A stretch of 64,000 bases of DNA from CAVTWD01 sp963738325 (GCA_963738325.1 CAVTWD010000011.1:124001-188000); one strand, 5' to 3'. Positions 35,090-43,940 are shown, counted from the first letter of the stretch. Notes: generated by a model from the sequence alone, not told the origin. Numbers and translations: made by a program.

Positions 35090-36013
35090 GTGCGATGCTC
35101 GATCCCCATACCCCAGTTCGTCGACGACGGCTCGTTCGATCCGGACGCTTTTCGTGCGTACCTCCGAAGAGCCGAGGCGCTCGGCTTCGAGAGTGCGTGG
35201 ACGCTGGAACAGGTCTTCGGCTCGGCGCCGCTGGTGAGTCCGATCGAAGCGATGACCTATGCCGCGGCGTGCACCGAACGGTTGCGCGTGGGATGCGTGG
35301 TGTTCGTCAGCCCGCTGCACCAGCCGGTCCATCTGGCCAAGGCCCTGAGCTCGCTCGACCAGCTGAGCCGGGGCCGCCTCGAGATCGGGGTGGGCACCGG
35401 CGGCCGGCTGCGCCCCTTCTCGGCATTCGAGGTGGATCCCGACGCCGGCTTGGTAGCCCGATTCAACGAGGGGCTGCGGCTCATGAAGTTGCTGTGGACC
35501 GAGCCGCAGGTGACTCATGACGGACAGTTCTGGAAGCTCGAGCGTCAGTCCATGGAGCCCAAACCGTTCCAGAAGCCATTCCCGCCCATCTGGTTCGGCG
35601 CCAGCGCCCCGGCCGCGCTGCGCCGCGCCGTCCGCCAGGGCGACGGATTCTTTGGCGCCGGCTCATCGACGACCGCCGCGTTCGGCGAACAGGTATCGAT
35701 CGTCCGGCACGAGCTCGAGCAGATGGGACGCGATCCGAGCGGCTTCCGGATTGCCAAACGGGTCTATCTCACTGTCGACGACGACCCCGATCAGGCGCGG
35801 AAGCAGATGGCGGCCGGGCTGATCCGCATCTACGGCGACTTCGGACGCCAACTCGAACCGGTCGCCGTCACCGGTCCGCCGAACGCCTGTATTGAGGCGC
35901 TGCGCGAGGTGGCGGCGGCCGGTGCCGAAATGATCCTGCTCAACCAGGCGTTCGACCAGGCCGACCAGATGGAGCGGCTCGCGGCCGAGGTGATGCCCGA
36001 CGTGTGCAACTGA
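35090..36013 (+). CDS. LLM-class (luciferase-like) flavin-dependent oxidoreductase
   Basis: TIM-barrel oxidoreductase using F420 or FMN. The start chosen is GTG 35090 (VRCSIPIPQFVDDGSFDPDA), the conserved first beta strand; the upstream in-frame extension lacks domain similarity. Blocks: RRAEALGFESAWTLEQVFGS, LSRGRLEIGVGTGGRLRPFS, RFNEGLRLMKLLWTEPQVTH and PPIWFGASAPAALRRAVRQG. At 307 residues it is complete. Downstream, 97 bp separate it from the truncated IS3 element. Cofactor and substrate cannot be decided from sequence. Confidence 0.88.
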   Translation: MRCSIPIPQFVDDGSFDPDAFRAYLRRAEALGFESAWTLEQVFGSAPLVSPIEAMTYAAACTERLRVGCVVFVSPLHQPVHLAKALSSLDQLSRGRLEIGVGTGGRLRPFSAFEVDPDAGLVARFNEGLRLMKLLWTEPQVTHDGQFWKLERQSMEPKPFQKPFPPIWFGASAPAALRRAVRQGDGFFGAGSSTTAAFGEQVSIVRHELEQMGRDPSGFRIAKRVYLTVDDDPDQARKQMAAGLIRIYGDFGRQLEPVAVTGPPNACIEALREVAAAGAEMILLNQAFDQADQMERLAAEVMPDVCN

Positions 36014-36110
36014 CGTTGTCGCCTTACACCCGGGCCTTGGTTTTCTGTGTAGTCGTTCGTAAGGGGTCTAGCCGCCGAGGCCGCCGTGAGGACGAGGGAA
36101 GTTGTCGTGA

Positions 36111-36899
36111 CTACGCGAAGAACGCTCCGCAGAACGCTCGGGCGTCCTCGATGCAGCCGAAGCGCTCAGGGAACGCCGGGCAGTACTTGAGCGTCTTGAA
36201 CTGGCTCTCGCTGAACGGATTGTCGTTGCTCACATGCGGACGGCTGTGGGTGCGCCCGATCCCGAGGAAGGCGAGCAGCTCGACGACCGGGTTCGACGTC
36301 ATCGAGCTGCCGCGGTCGGCGTGCACGGTGAGCTGACCGGGCGGCACCTGATGGCGGGCGACCGCGTCGGCGATGAGCTCCTTGGCCAGCTCGCCCGACT
36401 CCGACGGCGCGACGCACCACGCCACGACGTAGCGGCTGAAGATGTCCAACACGACGTAGAGGTCGTAGTACTCGCCGCGGCGCGGACCCTTCAGCTTGGT
36501 GATGTCCCACGACCACACGACCAGCGGCTTGCGGGCGACGAGCTCGGGTCGCACCCGGGGCGGATGCGTCGCCTGGCGGCGCCGCTCACGCACTTCGCCG
36601 TGGGCCCTCAGCAGCCGGTAGTACGTCGACACCGACGCCAGATAGCGGCCCTCGTCGAGGAGGATGTGGAACGCCTGCGCCGGGGACAGGTCAACGAACC
36701 GCGGCGAGCGCAACACGTCGAGGATCTGGCCCATCTCCTCATCGGTCAGCTTGTTCGGCGGCGCCGGCCGCGGCGTCGTCGACCGCGGCGCGGCTGGTGC
36801 TCGATGGCGGTAGTGCGTCGCTCGGGGCCGGCCCACCGCCACGCACGCGGCGCGGGTGCCCAGCATCGGCTCGATCGCCTTGAAGCACTCCGCGATCAC
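36111..36899 (-). pseudogene. IS3-family transposase OrfB, C-terminally truncated
   Basis: Starts at GTG 36899 (VIAECFKAIEPMLGTRAACV), overlapping the OrfA stop as GTGA. Catalytic blocks VVWSWDITKLKGPRRGEYYD, LTVHADRGSSMTSNPVVELL and NPFSESQFKTLKYCPAF are present, so D, D and E are all retained. The C-terminal helix and HYN-type motif present in the 24792 homologue (FFDHYNHVHRHAGI) are missing; 262 residues versus 336. Probably inactive. Confidence 0.8.
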
Positions 36900-37327
36900 G
36901 GCTGCCGCCTGTTCGTCCGATCGCTCTCGGCCAGCAGCCGCTCCAAGAGCTCCGATGCTTTTCCCTGGATCTCCAAAGCCAGCTTGTGCTTCGCCAGCTC
37001 GTCCTCGAGACGTTCGTTGCGTCGGCGCAGCCGTTCGTTCTCGATCTGATCGGCGCTGCGCGCCGCCGGCCGCGTCTTCGGCGCCAGTTCCTTGAGCGCG
37101 CCGACGTCGCGGGCTCGGCGCCACTCCACGATGTGGCTCGAGTAAAGACCCTCACGGCGCAACAGCGCGCCCTTGGCGCCCGGGTCGGTGAGCCGCTCGT
37201 ACTCGTCGAGAATGGCGAGCTTGTACGCGGCGTCGAAGCGTCGACGCTTCGGCTTCGCCGCGGGGTCATCGTCACCCACGCCGCCATCATGGGCGCGCGT
37301 GAGCAAGGCTGCAGAAGTCATGGTCAT
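36896..37327 (-). CDS. IS3-family transposase OrfA, second type
   Basis: Full-length 143-residue OrfA: MTMTSAALLTRAHDGGVGDD, HTH region RRRFDAAYKLAILDEYERLT and SHIVEWRRARDVGALKE, then coiled coil ENERLRRRNERLEDELAKHK. It is same length and layout as copy 1 OrfA with about half the residues changed. It is intact although its partner is truncated. Confidence 0.85.
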   Translation of the reverse strand: MTMTSAALLTRAHDGGVGDDDPAAKPKRRRFDAAYKLAILDEYERLTDPGAKGALLRREGLYSSHIVEWRRARDVGALKELAPKTRPAARSADQIENERLRRRNERLEDELAKHKLALEIQGKASELLERLLAESDRTNRRQP

Positions 37328-37403
37328 GGGTCTACGTGATCCTGTTCTCGCCCCGAGGGATGGTGGGCTACAGCAGGTGCCTCACGTCAGCCTGACAGAG
37401 GGG

Positions 37404-37641
37404 GCAGCTGTCGGATGTGGCAGAGCTCGAGATAGTCGTTGGCGGTGTACTGCGAACCGCGGTCGGCGTGGGCGATCACTCCGGCGACGGCGTGGTCGCC
37501 GCCTCGGGCCGCGACGGCCATGCCGAGTGCGTCGAGAACAAACTCGGTGCGCATGTGGTCGGCCTCGAGTAGCCCAACAGCCGGCGCGAGCCCAAATCGA
37601 GCACCGAGGCCAGGAACTACCAGCCCTCGCCGGTGGGGATG
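37404..37641 (-). pseudogene. Fragment of another IS3-group OrfB
   Basis: The minus strand encodes TYIPTGEGW, LASVLDLGSRRLLGYSMADH, MRTEFVLDALGMAVAARGGD and VIAHADRGSQYTANDYLELC with a shift or stop inside (TAG after GEGW). This is the central rve region of IS3-group transposases with its first two acidic strands. It is bounded on one side by the IS3 element end (37403) and on the other by the palindrome at 37642. Confidence 0.7.
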
Positions 37642-37673
37642 TAGGTGTTATGCGCAGCTGCGCATAACACCTA
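37642..37673. repeat. 32-bp perfect palindrome, candidate recombination site
   Basis: The left arm is TAGGTGTTATGCGCAG and the right arm its exact complement CTGCGCATAACACCTA, with no spacer. Further CATAAC half-sites lie at 37690-37695 (as GTTATG) and 37774-37779, between the palindrome and the tyrosine recombinase start. It breaks the IS3 fragment, so it probably marks the end of an element mobilised by that recombinase. Confidence 0.8.
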
Positions 37674-37830
37674 TTCGGCCCAGCTCGCGGTTATGTAGAG
37701 GTGTGCAAGGCCGACGTGGGATCGGCCTGAGGCGGCACGGCGCGACGGTTCTCGTGCGCGAGCGGTTGCTGCACATAACGGAAGGCTCCTCACCGGTCCG
37801 GTCGCACGGCCGGAGGACAAAGAGGAGCTG

Positions 37831-38592
37831 ATGTCGGTCGGTTCGGATTGGACGACAGGGGTGGCGCTGGCTGCCTTCGATGATCATCTTCGGCGAGTGC
37901 GGGGCGTCTGTGGCGGGACCCGGTTGAACTACACGCGGTTCGTCCGGTCGTTCTTGGAGCTGCGTTTCGCTGACGGCCGGGTGGAGGTGGGTGAACTCGA
38001 TGCTCACGATGTTGTCGAGTTCATCGGCGCGGCGACGCGCCGTTACCAGCCAAGGACGGTGGAGTTGGTGGCGACGTCGCTGCGGTCGTTCTTTCGGTTC
38101 CTGCGCGGTGAGGGTCTGGGCAGGGCCGGGCTGGAGGATGCGGTGCCGACGGTGCCGCACCGTCGCCGTGGGCTTGTCCGGCACCTGGATCCGGGATCGT
38201 TCGAGCAGCTGATCGCGTCGCTGGACACGTCGTCGGCTCGCGGGTTGCGTGACCGGGCGATCATCGTGTGCATGGCCCGGCTCGGGCTGCGGGTCAGCGA
38301 AGTCTGCCGGCTGCGGCTCGAGGACATCGACTGGCGCGAGGGTGTGATCTCGGTCCGTGCTCGCAAGACGGGCCACGGAGCGCTGCTCCCGATCCCGGCC
38401 GATGTGGGGGCGGCACTGGCCGACTACCTTCAGCACGGCCGGCACGACACCGCGGTTCGCGAGGTGTTCGTGCTGTTGAGCCTGCGGATCGGCGCGCCGA
38501 TCAGCGACAGCATCGTGGGGCCCAAGTCGTCCTCGTCTGTGACGAGGCCCACCTACTCACCCCCGCCCAACTCGAAGAACTCCGGCTGTTGA
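37831..38592 (+). pseudogene. Tyrosine recombinase, C-terminally truncated
   Basis: ATG 37831 follows AAAGAGGAGCTG. The SAM-like core-binding domain is LAAFDDHLRRVRGVCGGTRL then VELVATSLRSFFRFLRGEGL. The catalytic domain opens with CMARLGLRVSEVCRLRLEDI (Arg box I) and SVRARKTGHGALLPIPADVG (beta hairpin Lys). After LSLRIGAPISDSIVG (about 38518) the sequence changes to an unrelated frame, losing the HxxR, H/W and Tyr boxes. It is therefore inactive. It resembles recombinases that work as pairs or trios in actinobacterial elements, but no partner is next to it. Confidence 0.8.
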
Positions 38593-38848
38593 CGAACAGC
38601 GAGATGGACTCGGCCTCCCCCTTCGCCGGGATCCTCATCGGCCAGCCCACCCTCAACCGCCAACTGCGCATGGCGTCTTCGCCGCCCTCGACCAGCGCAT
38701 CGCGACCCGGTTCACCATCAAACCCATGGACATCGGCGAGTCCTCCGCCTACCTGCGCCACCACCTCGCCCTCGCCGGACGCGACGAGCCGCTCATCGCC
38801 GACGACGCCATCTGGGCTTCCCCCCAAACCGTGGAGGGTTGCTTATAG
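38519..38848 (+). pseudogene. AAA ATPase fragment (TniB/ExeA-like transposition helper)
   Basis: Begins abruptly at the recombinase junction with VVLVCDEAHLLTPAQLEELR (Walker B DEAH), then LLTNSEMDSASPFAGILIGQ and TLNRQLRM; after a small shift near 38672 it continues FAALDQRIATRFTIKPMDIG, SSAYLRHHLALAGRDEPLIA and stops at 38848. Walker A is missing. This is the C-terminal part of the ATPases that partner Mu/Tn5053-type transposases; compare the transposase beginning at 63732. Confidence 0.7.
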
Positions 38849-38867
38849 GTCAAGGTAGTCGTTGAGG

Positions 38868-39209
38868 TCATGGCCGCCGGCGGGCGGGAGCGAGTTGGTC
38901 CTCGCTGATGATGTCTTGAAGGGCCACGAGTTCGTCGCAGTGGGGGCACGGGCCTCCGGGCCCGACCCGGCGCATGAACGTGCGGCAGTCCTGGCAGTAC
39001 TGCTCGCCGAGGGCGCGTTCTCCACAGCTGTCGCATTCGTACACGGTGGTCGGCTTGGCCGGGACCGGCGGCATGGGCGCCTGTCGTCGGCGTCGCCACG
39101 CCTGCTGTCGGCAGACGGTCGAGCAGTACCTCTGACGGCCCTCGGGTGAGAACGACCCGCCACATGCCGGGCAGACGTTCGTCGCGGTATCGTCGCGCAC
39201 GGGGTTCAT
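38868..39209 (-). CDS. Zinc-ribbon accessory protein coupled to the IS3 OrfB
   Basis: A 113-residue protein from ATG 39209, overlapping the OrfB stop (ATGA). Two metal-binding blocks are visible: ATNVCPACGGSFSPEGRQRY with CSTVCRQQAW, then YECDSCGERALGEQYCQDC and GPGGPCPHCDELVALQDIIS, with CxxC spacing throughout. It is intact although OrfB is split. I recall similar zinc-ribbon genes next to actinobacterial transposases but know of no assigned role; DNA-end binding or regulation of transposase translation are possibilities. Confidence 0.75.
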   Translation of the reverse strand: MNPVRDDTATNVCPACGGSFSPEGRQRYCSTVCRQQAWRRRRQAPMPPVPAKPTTVYECDSCGERALGEQYCQDCRTFMRRVGPGGPCPHCDELVALQDIISEDQLAPARRRP

Positions 39210-39686
39210 GCTGCCACGGGGTCGTGTTGGGCAGCGCGTTCGGCGAGCACCTGCTCGTAGGCGACCGGGGCCATCATCTCGGCCGAGCTGTGACGGCGCC
39301 GATGGTTGTAGGCGTCGATGTAGGCGGCAACCTCGCGACGGGCTTGGTCTTTGGTGGCGAACCGCCGGCGGGAGAGCAGCTCGTGCTCGAGGGTGGAGTT
39401 GAAGCTTTCGGCCGCCGCGTTGTCCAGCGCTTTCCGCCGAGCCGACCCGCCCCATCGACTGGATCGCCCCCAGCCCGGCGCAGGCTTGGGCGAACACGTC
39501 GCCGGTGTATTCGCCGCCCTTGTCGGAGTGGAACACGACGCCGGCGACCCGCCCGCCGCGCACGGCGGCGGCCATGCACAGCGCGGCCCGTGCCAGCGGG
39601 GCGTCGTGGTGCTCGCCCAGCGCGAAGCCGGGCAGCCGGCGGCTCGCCAGGTCCAGCACGGTGGCTATTCTGTGGAATCTGACTTG

Positions 39687-41927
39687 TCAAGTCCCTTTGG
39701 CTCGTCGGGTTGGTCGCAACTGGACGTTCGGGAGCTGGGTTGCCGTGACGGTGGTGCCGAGTGATCGTGGCGTTGAGCCCGCTGGGCTGGGGACTTCGCT
39801 CAGTCGATTGATGAGGGCGCCGAGAGCGGCGTGACCGTCCTCGACGGCGGCTCGTTCGTCGTCGGTGAGGGGGACGGCGACGAGCATGCGTTGGAGGTGC
39901 TCCTTGCCCTCGAGGATCTGTGTTCGGCTCGACGGCTTGGGGCTGTAGAAGTCACAGCGTGCGCAGGCCATCCGGTGCGGGCACTGCTCGAAGAAGCTGT
40001 AGCTGCAGTAGCCGTGGCCGAGGTCGTAGTGCTGCCACGGCTCGCCGTTCCCGGCGCGTCCCGAGGTGACGGCTTCCCGGTCGAGGAGGACTTCGATCGT
40101 CCGTAGGTTGCGGGCGAAGTAGCCGGCCTCGGTGTAGGCCTTGGACAGGGTGGCCGGAGTGATCTTCGCGTAGTGCTGGGTGCTGGCCGGGCTTCGGTGG
40201 CCGAGCCAGGCCTGCAGTTCGAACAGCGTCATCGCTTCCTTGGCGTTGTAGAGCTGGCTGGCGATCGTCGAGCGGGCCCGGTGGCTGGTGATCTTGCCTC
40301 GCACGTCCGCGGGCGGGACGCCGGCCTTGGCGCACAGCGCGGGGATGATCGTCCGGTTGAGGTAGCTGCGTGCGACGGGTTGGGCACGCACCGCGAAGAG
40401 GATGTCGACGTGCTCGGCGGTCTTGCGGTCGAGGGTCTTCGGCTGGGCCGGTCGGACGCGCTGCCACGCCTCGATGGCCTCGCCGACCAGCGGGTCCACT
40501 GGCTTGGTGAAGGCGGTGCCGGTCTTGTGCACGGGCACATCCAGCAGGCAGACGGCCTCTTCGGCGAGGACGTCGGGAGCGTCGGCGGGGATCGGGTGCC
40601 CGTCATGGCGCCAGCGGGCGCAGCCAACACGGAGCCTGGTGATCTCGTCGGAGCGCAACCCGCTGAAGAGCCACGTCAGGGTCACCGCCCGGATCAGCTC
40701 CATCGGGTAGTAGGTGTCGGCGGAGTTGCCCGGCAGGTCGCCCGGCTCCAAGTTGAGCCCGGCCCACAGCAGCTTCGCCCATACGTCATCGGCGATCACA
40801 CGGGGATCGGTTGCGATCAATGCCGCGACACTGCGTGGGACGGCGAGCACGCGTGAGGGATCGAAGCGACGGGGGATCCACTCCCACTCCTGGCAGTCCC
40901 GGAAGAAGGTCCTGCTCGCCATCAAGATGTGCGCCTTGGTGCGCGGCGAGATCGGTGCGCCCTCCCGGTCCCGGAGCGAGTGGCGGCGCTGCACATAGTC
41001 GCCGACCGACATTCGGTCGACCGCCGCCACCCAGGCAGCGCAGGTCGCTCGCGTCCACTGGGCAGGCTCGGTGATCTCTGGATGCTCAGCTGCCAGCCAG
41101 CGTCCGGTCTTGGCCATGATCGTGCGGACGATTGACCGCACCTTCGGGGTGAGCGTCGAGGTCCCGTGCCAACGCTCGACCCAGGCAGTCCAGGTGAGAT
41201 CGGCACCTTCGATGACCGGGACATGGTTGTAGCCGGTGCGCACTGGCGCCTCGCAGTGCCCGAGCGCGGCGACGGCGCGCTGGAGCGCGTAGAGGATGGA
41301 CAGCTGGTATCCGCTCGTCGCTGGGTGTTCCCGGAGCCGGGCGAAGGCGTCGGTGCTCAGGTCCCCGAGGAAGGGGCTGCGGTTCACGAGGAACGCCTGG
41401 CTGAGCACGCCCCGGAGTCGATGCTTTGCCAATCCCGGGATGCGATAGCCCCAGGCATCGAGCTTCTGGCCCACCTGGGCGATGGACGACTCGACGGTGT
41501 CGGCGCCGAAGACGAGTCCGGCGAGGTGCAGACGGTTGAAGGTTCCGAGTCGCTCGAAGCGGTCGAACCCGCCGAGCAGGTAGGCGAGGGTGACGGCGAA
41601 GGGACGGACGGTCGTCTCGGTCGGAAGCGACCGTTCGGCGAGGAAGGCCTCGGCGCTCGCACCGAGGAACTCGGCCCACTCTTCGCACGTCCAGGCCCAG
41701 TACGAGCGGCCGATCACGCTGCAGTGCTCAAGCACCAGCCCGACCGCGTGCAGACCGGCCCGTCGGTGACGGACGTTGTCACCATGGTGTAGCGCGAGCC
41801 GCGCGGCATCGAGCGGGTCGACCAAGCGGGCGAGCACCCGCCAGCACGACGCGGTGCGGCGCGGGATGCCGCGGGCGCGGTTGCGTCGAAGACCGACCGG
41901 GCCGAGCCTCGCCAGCCTCGCGCTCAT
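39687..41927 (-). CDS. Large tyrosine recombinase, TnpB-like
   Basis: A 746-residue site-specific recombinase. A long N-terminal region (~1-330) is followed by the catalytic domain: LTWLFSGLRSDEITRLRVGC (Arg I), GKITSHRARSTIASQLYN (HxxR box) and LQAWLGHRSPASTQHYAKIT (GHR and nucleophile Tyr). The tail GYCSYSFFEQCPHRMACARC has four Cys and two His, a zinc-binding C-terminus seen in Tn554 TnpB relatives. It is intact. It lies 96 bp after the smaller recombinase and presumably acts with it as a heteromeric complex. The start at 41927 is the first ATG; a later start is possible. Confidence 0.88.
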   Translation of the reverse strand: MSARLARLGPVGLRRNRARGIPRRTASCWRVLARLVDPLDAARLALHHGDNVRHRRAGLHAVGLVLEHCSVIGRSYWAWTCEEWAEFLGASAEAFLAERSLPTETTVRPFAVTLAYLLGGFDRFERLGTFNRLHLAGLVFGADTVESSIAQVGQKLDAWGYRIPGLAKHRLRGVLSQAFLVNRSPFLGDLSTDAFARLREHPATSGYQLSILYALQRAVAALGHCEAPVRTGYNHVPVIEGADLTWTAWVERWHGTSTLTPKVRSIVRTIMAKTGRWLAAEHPEITEPAQWTRATCAAWVAAVDRMSVGDYVQRRHSLRDREGAPISPRTKAHILMASRTFFRDCQEWEWIPRRFDPSRVLAVPRSVAALIATDPRVIADDVWAKLLWAGLNLEPGDLPGNSADTYYPMELIRAVTLTWLFSGLRSDEITRLRVGCARWRHDGHPIPADAPDVLAEEAVCLLDVPVHKTGTAFTKPVDPLVGEAIEAWQRVRPAQPKTLDRKTAEHVDILFAVRAQPVARSYLNRTIIPALCAKAGVPPADVRGKITSHRARSTIASQLYNAKEAMTLFELQAWLGHRSPASTQHYAKITPATLSKAYTEAGYFARNLRTIEVLLDREAVTSGRAGNGEPWQHYDLGHGYCSYSFFEQCPHRMACARCDFYSPKPSSRTQILEGKEHLQRMLVAVPLTDDERAAVEDGHAALGALINRLSEVPSPAGSTPRSLGTTVTATQLPNVQLRPTRRAKGT

Positions 41928-42023
41928 CGTTTCTCAACATGCCTGAGCGGTCGTAGGCAGTGACGTCGATGGCCGGCCATGGCTGTCTTCTCTGCTCGCC
42001 GCGCGCGGCGGAGGCGCCGGCGT

Positions 42024-43082
42024 TCACTGCTCTCCGCCGTCAGTGTCGGTCCCCGTCAGCAGGCTGATGCGCCAGGCGTGGATCTCTGCCATCCCCCGGT
42101 TGAGCTTGTCCGACAGGTCCCGGCCCGAGAGGTGGATGTAGCGCAGCGTCGAGTCCGTGCTGCGGTGGCCGGCGAAGGTGGCGATGGCGTGCAGCTCCCA
42201 GCCCATGCGGGCGAGGTCGGTCAAACAGAGGTGGCGCGTCGTGTGGGTGGAGAACTGCGGGACATCGGCGGCGAGCGCGACCCGGCGCACCACCTTGGAC
42301 CAGGTCCACAGCGTCAGCGGCTCGGCCCGGTTGCGCCGAGATTCCGACAAGAACAGCGGACCACGCGAGCGGCTGAGGGTGCCCCGGTGGGCGAGGTAGG
42401 CGGCCAGCAGTGCGCCGGTCGCCGCCGAGTAGGGGACGCTCCTTCCCCTGCGGGTCTTGGTCGTCTCGGCTCGGACCCGCACCATGCGATGCGCCGGGTC
42501 GAGATCATCGGTGCGAAGCGAGCAGAGCTCCTCGCGCCGCAGCGCGGCGTCGTAGGCGAGGGCGACCATCAGCCGATTGCGGATCGCCTCGTCGCGGAAG
42601 ACCGCCAGGATGTCCAGCCACTGCTGGTCGGTAGGGATCCACGGCAGCTTCACGAGCCGCGGCACCAGCGGCCGCCCGCCGCTGCCGAGGTTGTGGCGGG
42701 CGCCGTAACGGCCACGGCCGACCGGATTCGAGTCGCGAACTCCCTCCTCGACGAGGAAGTCGTAGAAGAGCCGCACCGGAACCAGGCGCTGCTGGAGGGT
42801 GGCGTTCGCAAGGCCGCTTCCCGAGTCGAGCGCCACCGTGTTCGCGCCAAAGCGGCTCGGGCGGTTCGTCAGCTCCCGGACGAACGAAGCGACCTGTGCT
42901 CGGCCAGCAGCGAGCGGGTCGACGCCATCACGCTCGCAGACCTCGAGATACTCAGCGAGCCCGCGCCCGTAGGCGTCGATCGTCCTCGGCGCCCGACCGA
43001 GATCGGCCCAGATCCGCAGCCACTCGACCGCCCACGCGTGACGGCCGAGAACCACCCACTTCTCCTCCAATGGCATCGACAA
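42024..43082 (-). CDS. Tyrosine recombinase, TnpA-like
   Basis: A 352-residue integrase: MSMPLEEKWVVLGRHAWAVE, a SAM-like domain (GRAPRTIDAYGRGLAEYLEV) and the catalytic domain with VALAYDAALRREELCSLRTD (Arg I), VRVRAETTKTRRGRSVPYSA (Lys hairpin), FSTHTTRHLCLTDLARMGWE (HxxR) and IATFAGHRSTDSTLRYIHLS (H and Tyr). All catalytic positions are present. It is the first gene of the element, 74 bp from the border. The size matches Tn554 TnpA (361 residues). Confidence 0.9.
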   Translation of the reverse strand: MSMPLEEKWVVLGRHAWAVEWLRIWADLGRAPRTIDAYGRGLAEYLEVCERDGVDPLAAGRAQVASFVRELTNRPSRFGANTVALDSGSGLANATLQQRLVPVRLFYDFLVEEGVRDSNPVGRGRYGARHNLGSGGRPLVPRLVKLPWIPTDQQWLDILAVFRDEAIRNRLMVALAYDAALRREELCSLRTDDLDPAHRMVRVRAETTKTRRGRSVPYSAATGALLAAYLAHRGTLSRSRGPLFLSESRRNRAEPLTLWTWSKVVRRVALAADVPQFSTHTTRHLCLTDLARMGWELHAIATFAGHRSTDSTLRYIHLSGRDLSDKLNRGMAEIHAWRISLLTGTDTDGGEQ

Positions 43083-43610
43083 GACGTGGCCGACCTCTCA
43101 GCTCGTGGGATGCAGGGGGGCCATCCAAGCCCCCGGCTTGATTCCACGTAACTAATAAATACAGCTTGCCCTCGTCGGTGGGGATCTCGGTCAGGTCCCC
43201 GCACCAGCGCTGGTCGATCACCGCCGCGTCGAAGTCCCGCTTCACCAGGTCCGGGATCGGCGCGGCCGCCTTGTCGGGGCGGGTCAGGGACCGTCGCTTG
43301 CGTTTCGGGCTGCGCCCCTGCAGGCCCTGGCGGGCCATCGAGGCCGCCACCGTCTTCTTCGACACCCGCCAACCGTCGGCGATCAGGTCCTCCCACACCC
43401 GGGGCGACCCATAGGTGCCCGGCGTGCCCCCCGAGTCCTCGAACGACGCCTTCACCGCCGCGTCAAGCGCGGCCCGACGCGCCTGGCGGGGCGCCGGGGA
43501 CCGGTCGCGCCACTTGTAGAACGTCGACTCGGGCACCTCCAGCGCCCGACAGGACAGCGCGTGGGGGACACCGTGCTCGGTCCTTTGGGCGGCGATGAAC
43601 GATGCCACGG

Positions 43611-43901
43611 TCACCGCGTCGCCTCCTTTACCCACAGGACCACGGATCGCTTGAGGACATCACGCTCCATCCGCAGCTCAGCGTTCTCACGCTCGAGCTG
43701 GACCAGACGAGCACGCTCGTCGACGCTCAGGCCCTCCTTCTCGCCCCGCTCGACCCGGTCCCGATCAACCCAGTTGCCCAGCGTCCCCGGGTTGATCCCG
43801 ATATCCCTGGCCACCTGGGCGATCGACTTGCCGGTCTCGCGCACGATCCGGACGGCCCCCTCACGAAACTCAGGGTCGTACTTCCGTCGTGTCTCTGGCA
43901 T
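43611..43901 (-). CDS. IS3-family OrfA, third type
   Basis: A 96-residue HTH protein: MPETRRKYDPEFREGAVRIV, RETGKSIAQVARDIGINPGT, LGNWVDRDRVERGEKEGLSV and a C-terminal leucine-zipper-like helix QLERENAELRMERDVLKRSV. It starts at ATG 43901 after GGAGGAGAG. The stop overlaps the OrfB GTG. Intact. Confidence 0.92.
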   Translation of the reverse strand: MPETRRKYDPEFREGAVRIVRETGKSIAQVARDIGINPGTLGNWVDRDRVERGEKEGLSVDERARLVQLERENAELRMERDVLKRSVVLWVKEATR

Positions 43902-43940
43902 CTCTCCTCCTCATAGAGGATGCCTCCACGAAACGGGGGG

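Larger units (their letters stand above)
36111..37403 (-). mobile_element. IS3-family element, second type, truncated at its 3' end
   Basis: The left end at about 37403 reads CCCTCTGTCAGGCTGACGTG on the minus strand, nearly the same as the CCCTGTCTGTCAGGCTGACG end of the 24764/61303 elements, so it is a relative of that IS. The OrfB gene stops after ARAFCGAFFA near 36111, about 70 codons short, and no right end is found. Confidence 0.75.
39666..43156 (-). mobile_element. Compact Tn554-like transposon with two tyrosine recombinases (3491 bp)
   Basis: Bounded by the two halves of an IS3 OrfB gene that rejoin as KLYL-ATVLD. Both ends carry GTGGAATC in inverted orientation: GATTCCAC at 43140-43147 on the plus strand and GTGGAATC at 39672-39679. 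Contents are only a 352-residue and a 746-residue recombinase, in the TnpA-TnpB order of Tn554. No TnpC and no passenger gene are present. The TnpB stop lies about 20 bp from the end. Target duplication, if any, is at most 1-3 bp. Confidence 0.82.
39206..43614 (-). pseudogene. IS3-family OrfB split by the Tn554-like transposon
   Basis: The N-terminal part (43614-43157) reads VTVASFIAAQRTEHGVPHAL, SFEDSGGTPGTYGSPRVWED and VIDQRWCGDLTEIPTDEGKL, ending KLYL. After the 3.49-kb insert it resumes at 39665 with ATVLDLASRRLPGFALGEHH and GVVFHSDKGGEYTGDVFAQA. A shift near 39440 leads to LDNAAAESFNSTLEHELLSR (catalytic Glu) and AYNHRRRHSSAEMMAPVAYE, stopping at 39206. Its GTG start overlaps the OrfA stop. 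Confidence 0.85.
38868..43940 (-). mobile_element. IS3-family element, third type, with accessory zinc-ribbon gene, split by a Tn554-like transposon
   Basis: Gene order on the minus strand: OrfA (43901), OrfB (43614, interrupted), zinc-ribbon protein (39209). All three overlap as GTGA or ATGA. The left end lies near 43940, where GGCTTCCCCCCG precedes a GGAGGCATCC stretch. A second copy of this left end lies at about 44330-44380. The right end was not located; a TniB-like fragment adjoins at 38848. Confidence 0.65.
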
